Shown piece after piece: positions 21,008 through 30,337 of a stretch of DNA of 64,000 bases; within the stretch, counting starts at the first letter, position 1; the number at the start of each line of letters is the position of its first letter. Source of the DNA: Streptomyces filipinensis (lineage in GTDB: Bacteria > Actinomycetota > Actinomycetes > Streptomycetales > Streptomycetaceae); assembly GCF_014649495.1 (NCBI RefSeq), contig NZ_BMTD01000001.1, positions 907,374-971,373 on the forward strand, given 5' to 3'. Position numbers and translations under genes: made by a program. The notes under the pieces are model-generated. The model did no database searches, had not been told where the DNA came from, and saw nothing but the letters and a program-made list of their open reading frames with translations.

Positions 21008-22057
21008 TCACATATCGAGCACCAAACGATCGCTCCTGCAGCGGGACACACAGATCAGCATCGAGCCGGCCCGTTCCTCGGCCGTCAGCAGCTCGTCCCG
21101 GTGGTCGATCTCCCCCTCCAGCACCCGCTGTTGGCAGGTTCCGCAGAACCCCTGCTCGCAGGAGTAGGCGGTGTCCGGCAGCTCCCGGCGCACCGCGGCC
21201 AGCACCGTCGAGCCGGCCGGGACCGTCAACGTCCGCCCGCTGCGCCGGAGTTCGACCTCGAACGCGGTGGTGCCGACGGCGTCGGCGCGCGGGGCGAACC
21301 GCTCCAGGTGCAGCGTGGCACCCTCCGGCAGTCGTTCCTCCACGGCGGCCGTCAGCCCCTGGGGGCCACAGCAGTACACGGCCGTCCGCTCCGGCAGGTC
21401 CGCCAGGAGGGCGTCCAGGTCCGGGCGCCCGTCCTCGTCCCCGGCCGCGACGGTCAGCCGGTTCCCGGCGAGCCCCCGCACCTCCTCCAGGAACGGCATC
21501 GAGGCCCGCGTCCGCCCGGCGTACAGCAGCCGCCACTCGGTACCGTCCGGCAGGGCCCGCAGCATGGGCAGGATCGGGGTGATGCCGATGCCGCCGGCGA
21601 CGAACACGTATGCGGGCGCCTCGACGAGGGGGAAACGATTCCTCGGCCCGCGCACCTGGAGCTCCATGCCCTCGGAGAGCTGTTCGTGCACCTCGCGCGA
21701 GCCGCCCCGCCCGTCCGTGACCAGCCGGGCGGCGACGGTGTAGGAGGACGTGTCCGCGGGGTCCCCGCACAGCGAGTACTGCCGTACCAGCCCCGAGGGC
21801 AGCACGAGGTCGAGATGCGCGCCCGGCTCCCAGGCCGGCAGCCGGCCTCCCTCCAGGCGCAGCCGTACGACGCCGTCGGCGACCGTCTCGTGCGCGGTGA
21901 GCAGCAGCCGCAGGGCCCGGGAGCGAGGCCGGCCGGAGACCGGCGGGTCCAGGGCGGGCATCGGCCACAGCGGGGAGGCCTGCACCCGGCGGCGCAGGGA
22001 CCGCCGGGCCAGCAGGGCGGCGCCCGCTACGAGCGCGGCGGTACGCAGCTTCGGCAT
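21008..22057 (-). CDS. Ferredoxin-NAD(P)H reductase (flavin / NAD / C-terminal [2Fe-2S])
   Basis: 349 aa. A short hydrophobic N-terminus is followed by the flavin-binding segment RQYSLCGDP, the nucleotide-binding segment GGIGITPILPML and YCCGPQGL, and a plant-type ferredoxin domain with Cys ligands in CEQGFCGTC plus a distal Cys in LICVSRC. Domain order matches phthalate-dioxygenase-reductase-like proteins. It passes electrons from NAD(P)H to an oxygenase-type partner. Its ATG overlaps the stop of the upstream hydrolase (TGATG), so the two are translationally coupled and that protein is the likely partner. Confidence 0.92.
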   Translation of the reverse strand: MPKLRTAALVAGAALLARRSLRRRVQASPLWPMPALDPPVSGRPRSRALRLLLTAHETVADGVVRLRLEGGRLPAWEPGAHLDLVLPSGLVRQYSLCGDPADTSSYTVAARLVTDGRGGSREVHEQLSEGMELQVRGPRNRFPLVEAPAYVFVAGGIGITPILPMLRALPDGTEWRLLYAGRTRASMPFLEEVRGLAGNRLTVAAGDEDGRPDLDALLADLPERTAVYCCGPQGLTAAVEERLPEGATLHLERFAPRADAVGTTAFEVELRRSGRTLTVPAGSTVLAAVRRELPDTAYSCEQGFCGTCQQRVLEGEIDHRDELLTAEERAGSMLICVSRCRSDRLVLDM

Positions 22058-22935
22058 CAGGAGACCCGCCTTTCCGCCGCCGTGGCCGCCGGCGAGGCGG
22101 CCAGATAGGCGACGGCCTGCTCGGTGTCGCCCTCCTGCGCGGGGTGGTACCCACGGCTGAGATAGCGGGGTATGGACCTGAGCATGTCCCCGGTCCCGGG
22201 GAGCAGGCCCCGCCGGCCGCGGACGTAGAAGTCCCTGAAGGAGGCCTTGCCGTCGACGAGGGTCGGGTCGTTCTCCATGAAGAACCGCGCCCCGCGCTGC
22301 CACAGGAAGACCAGCGCCGAGAAGGCCGTGGCCCAGGTCCGTACCCGCCGGCCGTAGCTGCCGTCGATGTGCAGGAACAGCTCGAAGGCGACGGAGCGGT
22401 GCTCCACCTCCTCCGCGCCGTGCCAGCGCAGCAGGTCCAGCATGGTCGGATCGGCGCCGCGCCGGTCCAGTTCCCCGGCGTTGAGCACCCAGTTGCCGAG
22501 GAACGCGGTGTAGTGCTCGATGGCCGCGATGAGCGCCACCCGCTCCAGCAGCCACCAGCGGCGGGCCCTGCCGGGCGGCAGCGTGCGGTCGCCGAGCAGC
22601 TTCTCGAAGAACCAGTCGACCTGCGCGGTGTACGGCGTCGGGTCCAGCCCCTGCTCGCGCAGGTGCGGCAGCACCTCGTCATGGGCCTGGGAGTGCATCG
22701 CCTCCTGGCCGATGAACCCGACGACGTCCGCACGGAGCCGGTCGTCCCGGATCAGTGGCAGCACCTGCTTGTACACATGCACGAACCAGCGCTCACCGGC
22801 GGGCAGCAGCAGGTGCAGCACGTTGATGGTGTGCGTGGTGAACGGATCCCCCGGCACCCAGTGCAACGGCGTGTCGTCCCAGGAGAAGGACACCTTGCGT
22901 GCCTTGAGCGGCACCCGGGCCTGCGTGTTAGACAT
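22057..22935 (-). CDS. Metal-dependent hydrolase-like (DUF/PF10118) diiron-type protein
   Basis: 292 aa, helical. Ligand-like clusters are spaced as in diiron folds: QEAMHSQAH (~95), AIEHYTAFLGNW (~148) and WHGAEEVEHRSVAFE (~182). The family is annotated as predicted metal-dependent hydrolase, but biochemical function is poorly known. Coupling to a [2Fe-2S] flavin reductase points to an oxygenase or desaturase-like reaction rather than hydrolysis (inference). First gene of the hydrolase-reductase-TetR run. Confidence 0.8.
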   Translation of the reverse strand: MSNTQARVPLKARKVSFSWDDTPLHWVPGDPFTTHTINVLHLLLPAGERWFVHVYKQVLPLIRDDRLRADVVGFIGQEAMHSQAHDEVLPHLREQGLDPTPYTAQVDWFFEKLLGDRTLPPGRARRWWLLERVALIAAIEHYTAFLGNWVLNAGELDRRGADPTMLDLLRWHGAEEVEHRSVAFELFLHIDGSYGRRVRTWATAFSALVFLWQRGARFFMENDPTLVDGKASFRDFYVRGRRGLLPGTGDMLRSIPRYLSRGYHPAQEGDTEQAVAYLAASPAATAAERRVS

Positions 22936-23021
22936 GGCGTCAATGTACTGGCGGGTAGGGGTGCTGAGAACCCCTTGCGGCAGACCTTGTTTACGCCGGT
23001 GTCAGCAAACCCGGGCCACTC

Positions 23022-24941
23022 TCACTGCAGCCCGGTGACGGACCGCCCGTCCTGCAGGGTGCCCTTCAGGCCGGCCCGGGCGCCCTGCTTGGCCCTGGCC
23101 ACCAGGAACGGGCCCTGCCCGGCGGCGGTGACCCCGCCCCCGGCCTGGATCGTCGCCGTGTCCCTGTCGCCCGCCGCCAGCAGATACCAGTGCCCGGCCG
23201 CGGACTTCCACAGCACCCCGGCCAGCACATGGGGCTCGCGCGGCCCGCAGGACCGGGCGTCCGTGCCCTTGGCGACCACCGCCCCGCCCCGCCCGCCCGG
23301 CGGGTGGAACTGGGCCAGCGCGCCCGTGCCGTCACCGCGCCAGGTCTCGGCCCTGGTGCACACCCAGTCGGCCGTCCCGCTGCCGTCGGGCAGCGGCTGG
23401 CCGGCGAACGCCCACGCGTTGACCCGGCGCACCCCGGCGGAGCGCTCCACCGACAGTGAGCAGGCGAACGGCGCCCAGGTCCGCAGCCCGGCCGCCCCGG
23501 AGGCCTCGCCGGGCGACGTGGGCCCGCCGGCGGTGAGGTGGGCGGGGACCAGCTCGCCCAGGTCGGTGCCGAGCGTGGTACCGGTGGCGCCGGTCAGCTG
23601 GAGCACCGTCCAGGAGGTGCAGTTGCCGGGGCGCAGCGCGGGGCTGGCCAGCGGGGCGGTGACGCCGTCGGTGATCCTCAGCGGGGCCGCGGGCGAGTCC
23701 GGCTTCATCAGGTCCCGCGAGGCCGCCCGCTTCACCCAGGGCGCGGTCAGGTACTGGACGTTGCCGTCCGAGCGGCCCAGCACCAGCGCGCTCGCCTCCG
23801 CGCCGCTCGCGCCGTCGGCGCGGGCGAGGTCGAGGGCCGCGCCCTGGGTGCCGTCGACCGGCTCGGCGTACCGGGCCAGGCGCAGGCCGTCGTACAGCAT
23901 CACCACGCGGGCGTTGTCGACCTGGCCCGCGTACAGGAGCTGGGGCGGGCCGGCCGGGCCGCCGGTGTCGGTGCCGGGTGTCGCCGAGACGTGGACCGTC
24001 CCGCCGGGCCGGGCCCACACCGCCAGGGCGCGGCGCAGCAGGTCCGTGTCGCCGGTGAGCGGACCGCGCGCGGGCCACACGGAGAAGTCGGTGCGCGCGG
24101 CGGACTCCCAGGCCGTGGGGGCGACCTGGATCAGCCGGCCGGGATCGAGGGCGGCCTCGGCGGCCGGATTCCCGGCGTAGGCGGGGGCGGCGGCGCCGTC
24201 CGGGCCCCAGCCGCCGCGGGGCACGGCGACCAGCGCCCCGCACACCGCGAGCGCCGCGGCGGCGGCGAGCGCGGCCTTGGTGTGCTGGCGGCGGCGCATC
24301 AGGTCGGTGGGCCGGGCCTGGAGCAGACAGGGGTCGAACTCGGGGGAGGAGAGCAGCTCGGGCTGCGTGGGCACGCTGTTCGCGGCGGCCAGGGCGCCGC
24401 CCGGGTCGTCCACCCCGGCGGCGCTGAGGAGCGTGCGGATACCGGCGTCCGGCAGCTGCTCCAGCCCGCGCAGCACATAGGCGGCGCGGGCCGGGCCGGA
24501 CAGGGCGGACAGCCGCTGGTCCAGGGCCAGTTCGTCGGCGCCCCCCGAGCGCGGGAACAGCTTCAGGCCCCACACCTGGGGCAGCGGCGGCGGCAGCTGG
24601 GCGAGCCGGGACAGGCCTTTGCGGGGGCGGGCCGCCTCCAGGGCCGCGCACAGGATCCGCTCCCGCAGGAAGGTGTACCCGGGGTCGCCCTCGCCGCCCG
24701 AGGCCTGGGCCGGAATCGCGGACTGCCGCCCGCGGCCCCGGGGCAGGGAGCGCTGGACGAGGGCGTGTGCGGTCAGCACCCTGCGGCTGCGGCCGAGGCC
24801 CGGTGGCAGCACCAGGTAGGCGATCCGGACCAGCCGTGGATAGTGCTCGACGAGCGCGGCCTCGGCCTGTTCCAGGTCGACCGGGGCGGTTCCTTCGGCG
24901 GAGGCGGGTGCGTGACGCTGGGCTACATCCTGTGACTGCAC
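23022..24941 (-). CDS. Membrane-anchored surface protein with sigma-factor-like N-terminus
   Basis: 639 aa, not recognised as a named family. Residues about 25-65 (LEQAEAALVEHYPRLVRIAYLVLPPGLGRSRRVLTAHALVQRSLP) resemble a degenerate region 2 of SigE-type ECF factors. A hydrophobic span lies near residues 225-245 (HTKAALAAAAALAVCGALVAV) after a cytoplasmic RRRQ. The remaining ~390 residues are outside the cell and contain conserved Trp/Cys-rich stretches (NCTSWTVLQL, DWVCTRAETW). No region 4 DNA-binding domain is evident, so it is not a functional sigma factor. Possibly a transmembrane sensor that has co-opted a sigma-like module. Stands alone. Confidence 0.75.
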   Translation of the reverse strand: MQSQDVAQRHAPASAEGTAPVDLEQAEAALVEHYPRLVRIAYLVLPPGLGRSRRVLTAHALVQRSLPRGRGRQSAIPAQASGGEGDPGYTFLRERILCAALEAARPRKGLSRLAQLPPPLPQVWGLKLFPRSGGADELALDQRLSALSGPARAAYVLRGLEQLPDAGIRTLLSAAGVDDPGGALAAANSVPTQPELLSSPEFDPCLLQARPTDLMRRRQHTKAALAAAAALAVCGALVAVPRGGWGPDGAAAPAYAGNPAAEAALDPGRLIQVAPTAWESAARTDFSVWPARGPLTGDTDLLRRALAVWARPGGTVHVSATPGTDTGGPAGPPQLLYAGQVDNARVVMLYDGLRLARYAEPVDGTQGAALDLARADGASGAEASALVLGRSDGNVQYLTAPWVKRAASRDLMKPDSPAAPLRITDGVTAPLASPALRPGNCTSWTVLQLTGATGTTLGTDLGELVPAHLTAGGPTSPGEASGAAGLRTWAPFACSLSVERSAGVRRVNAWAFAGQPLPDGSGTADWVCTRAETWRGDGTGALAQFHPPGGRGGAVVAKGTDARSCGPREPHVLAGVLWKSAAGHWYLLAAGDRDTATIQAGGGVTAAGQGPFLVARAKQGARAGLKGTLQDGRSVTGLQ

Positions 24942-25102
24942 GTCCGGGAGAACGAACGAGCCGGAGGTTGGTCACCCCCGGACGGGTGATTCACCCTTCC
25001 GGGTCGGCCGGACGGTGTGGCACCCGGTTTGAGCGCGCGGCGGCCCACAGCCGTATCCGAAGGGGCTGAGGCATGCTTGGCCCACCGGGACCGGAGGAAC
25101 AG

Positions 25103-25495
25103 ATGAGGGTGACACGACTGCTGCCGGCCGCCGCCGCCGTACTCGCGCTGGCGGGGTGCGGCTCGGGCGGGGACGCCAAGAGCGTCCCGCCCACCGCGAC
25201 CGGCAGTCTGGAGAGCCTGGCCGCCGAGGTGAAGTGCAAGCCGAACATGCAGACCGACGCCGACGAGATCCGCCAGGCGATCTGCAGGAACGGCGACGGG
25301 AAGTTCATTCTCGCCACCTTCGCCACCGACCGCGGCCAGCGCGAGTGGATCAACGACGCGAAGGACTACGGCGGCTTCTACCTCGTCGGCCGCAAGTGGG
25401 TCGCCGTCGGCGACGACGGGGTCGTCAAGGCGCTGCGCGGCACACTCGGCGGGGACGTGGAGATCGGCACCGACCACCACGCGCACCACGGGTGA
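25103..25495 (+). CDS. Small secreted lipoprotein
   Basis: 130 aa. MRVTRLLPAAAAVLALAGC is a lipoprotein signal with lipobox LAGC. ATG 25103 follows GGAGG at 25092-25096; the ATG at 25073 would add a non-signal extension and is disfavoured. The mature part contains two Cys (VKCKPN and AICRNG) that may form a disulfide, and ends in a His-rich tail (TDHHAHHG). No family recognised. Terminated by a strong hairpin. Confidence 0.8.
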   Translation: MRVTRLLPAAAAVLALAGCGSGGDAKSVPPTATGSLESLAAEVKCKPNMQTDADEIRQAICRNGDGKFILATFATDRGQREWINDAKDYGGFYLVGRKWVAVGDDGVVKALRGTLGGDVEIGTDHHAHHG

Positions 25496-25517
25496 GCACC
25501 GGGCGCGGGCACGGCGA

Positions 25518-25552
25518 AGGCCGGTGACGGGAGGGGGGTCCGTCACCGGCCT
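25518..25552. terminator. Bidirectional hairpin terminator
   Basis: Perfect 13-bp inverted repeat (AGGCCGGTGACGG at 25518-25530, complement at 25540-25552) with a 9-nt G-rich loop, between the convergent lipoprotein and DUF1996 genes. Confidence 0.8.
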
Positions 25553-25586
25553 CGTTCGTGGCCCGGATCAGCCGATCACGGCGTGA

Positions 25587-27140
25587 TCAGGCGCAGTTCT
25601 GGCCGTTGTTGACACAGTTGGCGATCCGGTTGGCCAGGCCGCCGGTCGTGACGCTGATGAAGTCGTCGTGGTCGGTGGCCGGCTTGTGCAACTGCTCCGG
25701 GAAGCCGTCCACCGCGTAGGCGTTCTTCACCTGCCCGTTCTGGATGGTGGGCGGGTTGATCTGGTACACCAGACGCATCGTCAGCTGCGGAATCGCCTTG
25801 AAGCCGTTCGGGCAGACGCCGCTCGCGGGGTCCGCGAAGGCCACGTGCGTGCGGTGGTTGGCGCTGTCGATGTTCTGCCCGTCCCAGCAGCTCTGGAAGG
25901 CGAACGTACGCACCACGTTGCTGCCCTGCGGGCAGATCGGGTACTGCTGCGTCAGCTGGACCTTGTTCTCGAAGCCGGTGCAGCTCCAGTGCGCGTTGGC
26001 GTTCGCCAGACCGTTGGTGGTGGTCTTGGCGTCACCGGTGATGATGCGCAGGAACTGCGGCATCGCGACGACCTTGCTCGCCGGGCTGCCCACGTACTTG
26101 ATCTGGGCCTGCACCGGGGTCAGGATCTTGCCGACGTTGCCTTCCTTGCCACCGCCGTCCGCGTTCTGGTCGAAGTCCTGGCTGCCGTCCTGGACGCGGA
26201 CCACCGGCCAGTAGTACGCCGACAGGTCGTTCCTGTTCTGGCAGCTGGTGCCGCCCTGCAGGAACGTCTGGTTGCTGGAGAAGGCGTTGACCTTCTGGTT
26301 GCCGACGTAGTCGTGCAGGTGGTGCGCGCCGTTGGTCACGCCGGGCGCCACGATCACGTTGTCGGTGTTGTGGTTCTTGTTGGCGTTGACACCGCAGCGC
26401 GTGGTGAACGTACCGGTCGAGGCGGACTGCTGCCGGCGCGGCTTGCCCTGGACGTTCGGCGCGACCTTGGTGATGTCGACGAAGTCGGCCGCGACCGGGC
26501 CGTTGCCGGCCTGCCCGCCGATGTTCTGCCCGGCGTTGCCCTGCTGGCCGGTGTTGCCCTGCTGCTGGCCACCGTTGTTCTGCTGTTGGCCGCCGGTGTT
26601 CTGCTGCTGACCGCCGTTGTTCTGCTGCTGGCCACCGGTGTTCCCCCCAGCGGTGGTCTGGTTGGCGGTCTGCGTGGTGCAGGCGGCGAGCTGGGACAGC
26701 GCGCTGTTGAACGTACCGCCGACGCGCTGGATGTCCATCCGGATCCGGTCGATCGTCGCCGACCGCTTCTCCTTGAGGGGGCCGACGATCGCGTTCTGTA
26801 CGAAGCTCGGGTCCTTGGCCTGCGCGTCGCGTGTGGAGGCGAGCCGGTTGTAGGCCTCGGTGACCTGCCGGTCGAGGTTGGCCAGCTCCGTCGCCACGCC
26901 CTGCCGCGCGCGGTAGGGCACGCTCGTCAGCTTCTGCTGGACGTCCGGGCAGGAGATCGTCGCGACCTGCGCCGTCGCGGCCTTCGTCTGGTTGCCTCCC
27001 CACGTCTGGTTGTTCGACTCGTGCGCCGAGGCGTAGAAGTTCGCCCAGATCAGCCCGCCCCCACCGAGCGCTAGGGCCGCCGATGCGGCTATGGCCTTGG
27101 TGGCCAGCGGCGTACGGCGTTTTCGTGTGTTGCGTCCCAT
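25587..27140 (-). CDS. Secreted DUF1996 protein with Gln/Asn/Gly repeat linker
   Basis: 517 aa. The N-terminus ([36 protein letters not shown]) looks like a signal peptide or anchor. An N-terminal helical region (~60-165) carries two Cys. A low-complexity linker (~170-215) repeats the heptad [14 protein letters not shown]. The DUF1996 domain follows, with [15 protein letters not shown] and a C-terminal [17 protein letters not shown] segment. DUF1996 proteins are widespread secreted actinobacterial and fungal proteins of unclear, possibly carbohydrate-related, function. ATG 27140 has AGAGGAG six bases upstream. Confidence 0.9.
   Translation of the reverse strand: MGRNTRKRRTPLATKAIAASAALALGGGGLIWANFYASAHESNNQTWGGNQTKAATAQVATISCPDVQQKLTSVPYRARQGVATELANLDRQVTEAYNRLASTRDAQAKDPSFVQNAIVGPLKEKRSATIDRIRMDIQRVGGTFNSALSQLAACTTQTANQTTAGGNTGGQQQNNGGQQQNTGGQQQNNGGQQQGNTGQQGNAGQNIGGQAGNGPVAADFVDITKVAPNVQGKPRRQQSASTGTFTTRCGVNANKNHNTDNVIVAPGVTNGAHHLHDYVGNQKVNAFSSNQTFLQGGTSCQNRNDLSAYYWPVVRVQDGSQDFDQNADGGGKEGNVGKILTPVQAQIKYVGSPASKVVAMPQFLRIITGDAKTTTNGLANANAHWSCTGFENKVQLTQQYPICPQGSNVVRTFAFQSCWDGQNIDSANHRTHVAFADPASGVCPNGFKAIPQLTMRLVYQINPPTIQNGQVKNAYAVDGFPEQLHKPATDHDDFISVTTGGLANRIANCVNNGQNCA
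26569..26643. repeat. 21-bp tandem repeat in the DUF1996 gene
   Basis: Units at 26569-26589, 26590-26610 and 26611-26631, plus a partial unit to 26643, on the plus strand of type CC(A/G)CCG(T/G)TGTTCTGCTG. They encode the heptad N(T/N)GGQQQ. Copy number could vary by slippage. Confidence 0.8.
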
Positions 27141-27194
27141 GGAACTCCTCTGACTTCCTTGCGGGGCAGCATCGAGGCGCCCGACAGGAGTGAA

Positions 27195-27220
27195 GCGGCG
27201 TCCTTCCATACGGACGCCGC
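27195..27220 (-). terminator. Hairpin after the two-component operon
   Basis: Perfect 9-bp stem GCGGCGTCC (27195-27203) / GGACGCCGC (27212-27220), downstream of the response regulator stop and upstream of the DUF1996 start on the same strand. Confidence 0.55.
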
Positions 27221-27276
27221 CCCAGTGGTGTTCACCGGTCTCACAAATTCCTCGCGGAAACAGGGGAGTTGGCAGG

Positions 27277-27933
27277 TCAGCGGCTGTCCCGGTCGAGATG
27301 GGCGAGGACGGCCAGAACGCGCCGGTTGTCGTCGTCCGACACCTCCAGTCCCAGTTTGCCGAAGATGTTGGAGGTGTGCTTCGCGATGGCCCGTTCCGTC
27401 ACCACGAGCTGCGCCGCGATGCCCGCGTTCGAGCGGCCCTGCGCCATCAGCTCCAGCACCTCCAGCTCGCGCGGGGTGAGGCGGCCGAGCGGCTGGTCCT
27501 CGGCGGTGCGCCGGGACAGCAGCTGCTGGATCACCTGCGGGTCCATCGCCGTACCGCCCGCCGCCACCCGTCGTACGGCGTCGACGAACTGCTCGGCGTC
27601 GAACACCCGGTCCTTCAGGAGGTAGCCGATCCCGCCGGCTCCGTCGGCGAGCAGCTCGCGCGCGTACAGCTGCTCCACGTGCTGGGAGAGCACCAGGACC
27701 GGCAGCCCGGGCCGGGCCCGGCGGGCCGCGAGCGCGCACTGCAGGCCCTCGTCGGTGCGCGTGGGCGGCAGGCGCACGTCGACCACGGCGACGTCCGGGT
27801 CCAGCTCGGCCAGCGCCTTGGACAGTTCGGGGCCGGACTCGACGGCGGCGGCGATCTCGAAGCCGAAGGCCTGCAGCATCCGGACCAGCCCGTCACGCAG
27901 CAGGAAGAGGTCTTCGGCTAGGACAACGCGCAC
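27277..27933 (-). CDS. NarL/LuxR-family response regulator
   Basis: 218 aa. The receiver domain starts [16 protein letters not shown] with the phospho-acceptor Asp in [10 protein letters not shown] and conserved Lys in YLLKDR. A C-terminal LuxR helix-turn-helix follows ([43 protein letters not shown]). The GTG start at 27933 overlaps the end of the kinase gene by 16 bases, so the pair is translationally coupled. Targets are unknown. Confidence 0.93.
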   Translation of the reverse strand: MRVVLAEDLFLLRDGLVRMLQAFGFEIAAAVESGPELSKALAELDPDVAVVDVRLPPTRTDEGLQCALAARRARPGLPVLVLSQHVEQLYARELLADGAGGIGYLLKDRVFDAEQFVDAVRRVAAGGTAMDPQVIQQLLSRRTAEDQPLGRLTPRELEVLELMAQGRSNAGIAAQLVVTERAIAKHTSNIFGKLGLEVSDDDNRRVLAVLAHLDRDSR

Positions 27934-29192
27934 GGGATCTCCATGGTCACCAGGGTGGGGCCGCCGACGGGGCTGTCGACGGCCAGGACGCCGTCGAATG
28001 TACCGAGCCGGCGCTCGACCCCGGCGAGCCCGGACCCGGCGCCGATCACCGCACCGCCCCTGCCGTCGTCGGTGACCGTGATCCGCAGCCGGCCCTCGCG
28101 GTGGTGCAGGTCGGCCCGGACCCGGCCGGCACCGGAGTGCTTGACGGCGTTGGTGAGCACCTCGCTGACCGCGAAGTAGGCCGCCGACTCCACGGGGGCG
28201 TCCGCCCGCCCGGACAGCTCCACGGTCACCTCCGTGGGCAGCGGCAGCCGCAGCGCCAACGCCCGCACGGCATCGCCCAGTCCGCGCTCGGCCAGGACCG
28301 GCGGGTGGATGCCGCGCACCAGGTCGCGCAGCTCCTCCAGGGCCTCGGCGGAGTTCCGGCGGGCCTGGGCGAGCAGCCGCTTGGCCTGCGCGGGGTCGTG
28401 TTCCACCAGCATCTCGATGGTGCCGAGGTCCATGCCCATGGCGACGAGCCGGGCCTGCGCCCCGTCGTGCAGGTCCCGCTCGATGCGCCGCAGTTCGGCG
28501 GCGGAGGTGTCCACGGCGTCCTGCCGGGTCTCGGTCAGCACCCTGACCCGTTCGGCGAGTTCCGCGTCGCCCCCGAGCACGGCCCGGGTGAGCCGGAAGT
28601 GCGCGGTCAGCAGGCGCGGGGCGAGGCGCCAGGCGACGGCGAGGACCACGGCGCCGAGCAGGGCCGCGAGGAAGGCGGTGCCCTGGCCGGAGACCGGCAC
28701 GAAGGCGTACCAGTACGTGTCGCCGCTGTGGTGCAGGTGCGCCCGCCACAGCCCGGCGCCCAGCAGGAACCCCTCGACGGGGAAGTACAGCAGCAGGGCC
28801 GGGAGCAGCGCGGTGAGGAACCCCGCGGTCATGTCGACGGGCAGCCAGCGCACGTCCCGCCAGGTCTGCGGGTCCCGGAGCAGGGCGAAGGTCCGCGTCC
28901 AGGGGGTGGCGCCCTCGGGCGGCGGCCGGTAGGCGGCCGGGATCCGCACCCCCCGCCATTCGTAGGCGAGTCTGCGCCGGGTGCTCGTGTACTGCCGCAG
29001 CGCGTCGAGGACCAGGGGGGTCGTGAAGAGGCCGATGCCGAGCGGGACGAGCACGAGGGAGACGGCGGTCAGTGCGAAGCACAGCACCGCCACGGGCAGC
29101 ATCGCCACGGCCAGGACGAGCCCCCGCACGGCGTCCAGGACCACCCCCCGGGCCCGGGTGCGGAAGTCGTCTCTCTGCGTGTCGGTCTTCAT
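27918..29192 (-). CDS. Sensor histidine kinase (HisKA_3 type) with membrane sensor domain
   Basis: 424 aa. An N-terminal multi-span sensor region (about residues 20-200, including LVLVPLGIGLFTTPLVLDALR and a LRDPQTWRDVRWLPVD segment) resembles the 'putative sensor' domain found in actinobacterial kinases. The dimerisation box ERDLHDGAQARLVAMGMDLG holds the phosphorylated His. The ATP-binding domain has NAVKHSGA and DDGRGG. Cognate of the overlapping response regulator. Same strand as the epimerase and wHTH genes upstream (32-bp gap). Confidence 0.93.
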   Translation of the reverse strand: MKTDTQRDDFRTRARGVVLDAVRGLVLAVAMLPVAVLCFALTAVSLVLVPLGIGLFTTPLVLDALRQYTSTRRRLAYEWRGVRIPAAYRPPPEGATPWTRTFALLRDPQTWRDVRWLPVDMTAGFLTALLPALLLYFPVEGFLLGAGLWRAHLHHSGDTYWYAFVPVSGQGTAFLAALLGAVVLAVAWRLAPRLLTAHFRLTRAVLGGDAELAERVRVLTETRQDAVDTSAAELRRIERDLHDGAQARLVAMGMDLGTIEMLVEHDPAQAKRLLAQARRNSAEALEELRDLVRGIHPPVLAERGLGDAVRALALRLPLPTEVTVELSGRADAPVESAAYFAVSEVLTNAVKHSGAGRVRADLHHREGRLRITVTDDGRGGAVIGAGSGLAGVERRLGTFDGVLAVDSPVGGPTLVTMEIPCALS

Positions 29193-29224
29193 GGCGTCAG
29201 TCTCGCCCACGGGCGCGCGCGGGG

Positions 29225-30271
29225 TCAGTCGTGCGAGGCCCCCTTCCCGGGGGTGGTGCCAGGTACACCGCCGGCCAGCAGCCTGGCCTCCACCTGCGGA
29301 TCGACACCCTTGACCGTCCGGTCCGGCCGCATCGGCGCCACCCCGCCGATCCGCGTCAGCCACCGCCAGGTGTCCGCGACGGTCCGCGCGGCCGGCCGGC
29401 ACACGAGTCCGGTGTCCAGCGCGCGGGACACGTCGGTGCGGTGGACGCAGGCGTACAGCTCGCTGTCCGGCGGCACCCACACCGGAAGCCCGGTCCACGG
29501 CTCGATCCCGGCGGCCAGGATCACCGCCGGGTCCGTCCAGCGCAGCTCGGCGTCCGCGCCGGTCACCCTGACGCACTGGTCGAGCAGCTCGCCCATGGTG
29601 CTGTGACCCGGCGGGCCGATCAGGTCGTAGGGCCCGCTCAGCCCCTGGGCCACCGCGCCGAGGAGCCAGCCGGCCAGGTCCCGGGCGTCGATGAACTGCA
29701 CCGGGAGCCCGCGCGGCCCCGGGGCGAGCACCGGCCCGCCCCGGGCGATCCGGGTCAGCCACCACGGCAGCCGGCCGACGTTCTCGTGAGGGCCGAGGAT
29801 CAGCCCGGCCCGTACCAGCAGCGAGTCCTGCGCGCCGAATGCCTCGACGGCGGCCAGTTCGCCGCCCCGCTTGTCCCGCGCGTAGTCGGTGGGACCGGCG
29901 TCGGCGGCGGCACCCCCGACCAACTCCCCGGCCCCGGCGGCCCCGTCCAGGCTGGGCCAGGGCCAGGCGTACACCGACCGGCTGGAGACGTACACGTACC
30001 GCGCGGCCCGGCCCCGCAGCAGCCGGGCCGCCGCGAGCACGGCGCGGGGCTCGGCCGACCAGGTGTCGACCACGGCGTCCCAGGCGCCCGCGTCGGCCGC
30101 GAGCGCGGCCAGTCCGTCCGGGGTGGTGCGGTCGCCGAGCAACTGCCGTACCCCGGACGGGGGTTGGTGTCGTCCCCGATGGAAGACGGTCACCTCCCAG
30201 CCGCGCTCGCGCGCCGCCTCCGCGACCGCCCGGCCCACGAACTCCGTACCGCCCAGCACCAGAAGCCTCAT
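29225..30271 (-). CDS. NAD-dependent epimerase/reductase-like protein (extended SDR)
   Basis: 348 aa. N-terminal Rossmann motif MRLLVLGGTEFVGRAV (GGTxxxG) and YVYVSSRSVYAW typical of extended SDRs. The usual YxxxK appears as DYARDKRGGE. The substrate is not evident; related actinobacterial proteins are annotated generally as epimerases or reductases. Start sites at 30283 and 30271 are both weak in Shine-Dalgarno; the one next to the Rossmann fold is used. Lies 66 bp after the wHTH regulator on the same strand. Confidence 0.85.
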   Translation of the reverse strand: MRLLVLGGTEFVGRAVAEAARERGWEVTVFHRGRHQPPSGVRQLLGDRTTPDGLAALAADAGAWDAVVDTWSAEPRAVLAAARLLRGRAARYVYVSSRSVYAWPWPSLDGAAGAGELVGGAAADAGPTDYARDKRGGELAAVEAFGAQDSLLVRAGLILGPHENVGRLPWWLTRIARGGPVLAPGPRGLPVQFIDARDLAGWLLGAVAQGLSGPYDLIGPPGHSTMGELLDQCVRVTGADAELRWTDPAVILAAGIEPWTGLPVWVPPDSELYACVHRTDVSRALDTGLVCRPAARTVADTWRWLTRIGGVAPMRPDRTVKGVDPQVEARLLAGGVPGTTPGKGASHD

Positions 30272-30337
30272 GCCGGCGATCATGCCCGCCCCGGGAGCAC
30301 GCGGCACGGGACTCTGCCGAGGGCAGAGCGGGGAAGG

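Noticed and set aside
23022..24941. Annotation as a functional ECF sigma factor
   Set aside because: No region 4 helix-turn-helix, and a membrane span follows the sigma-like segment.
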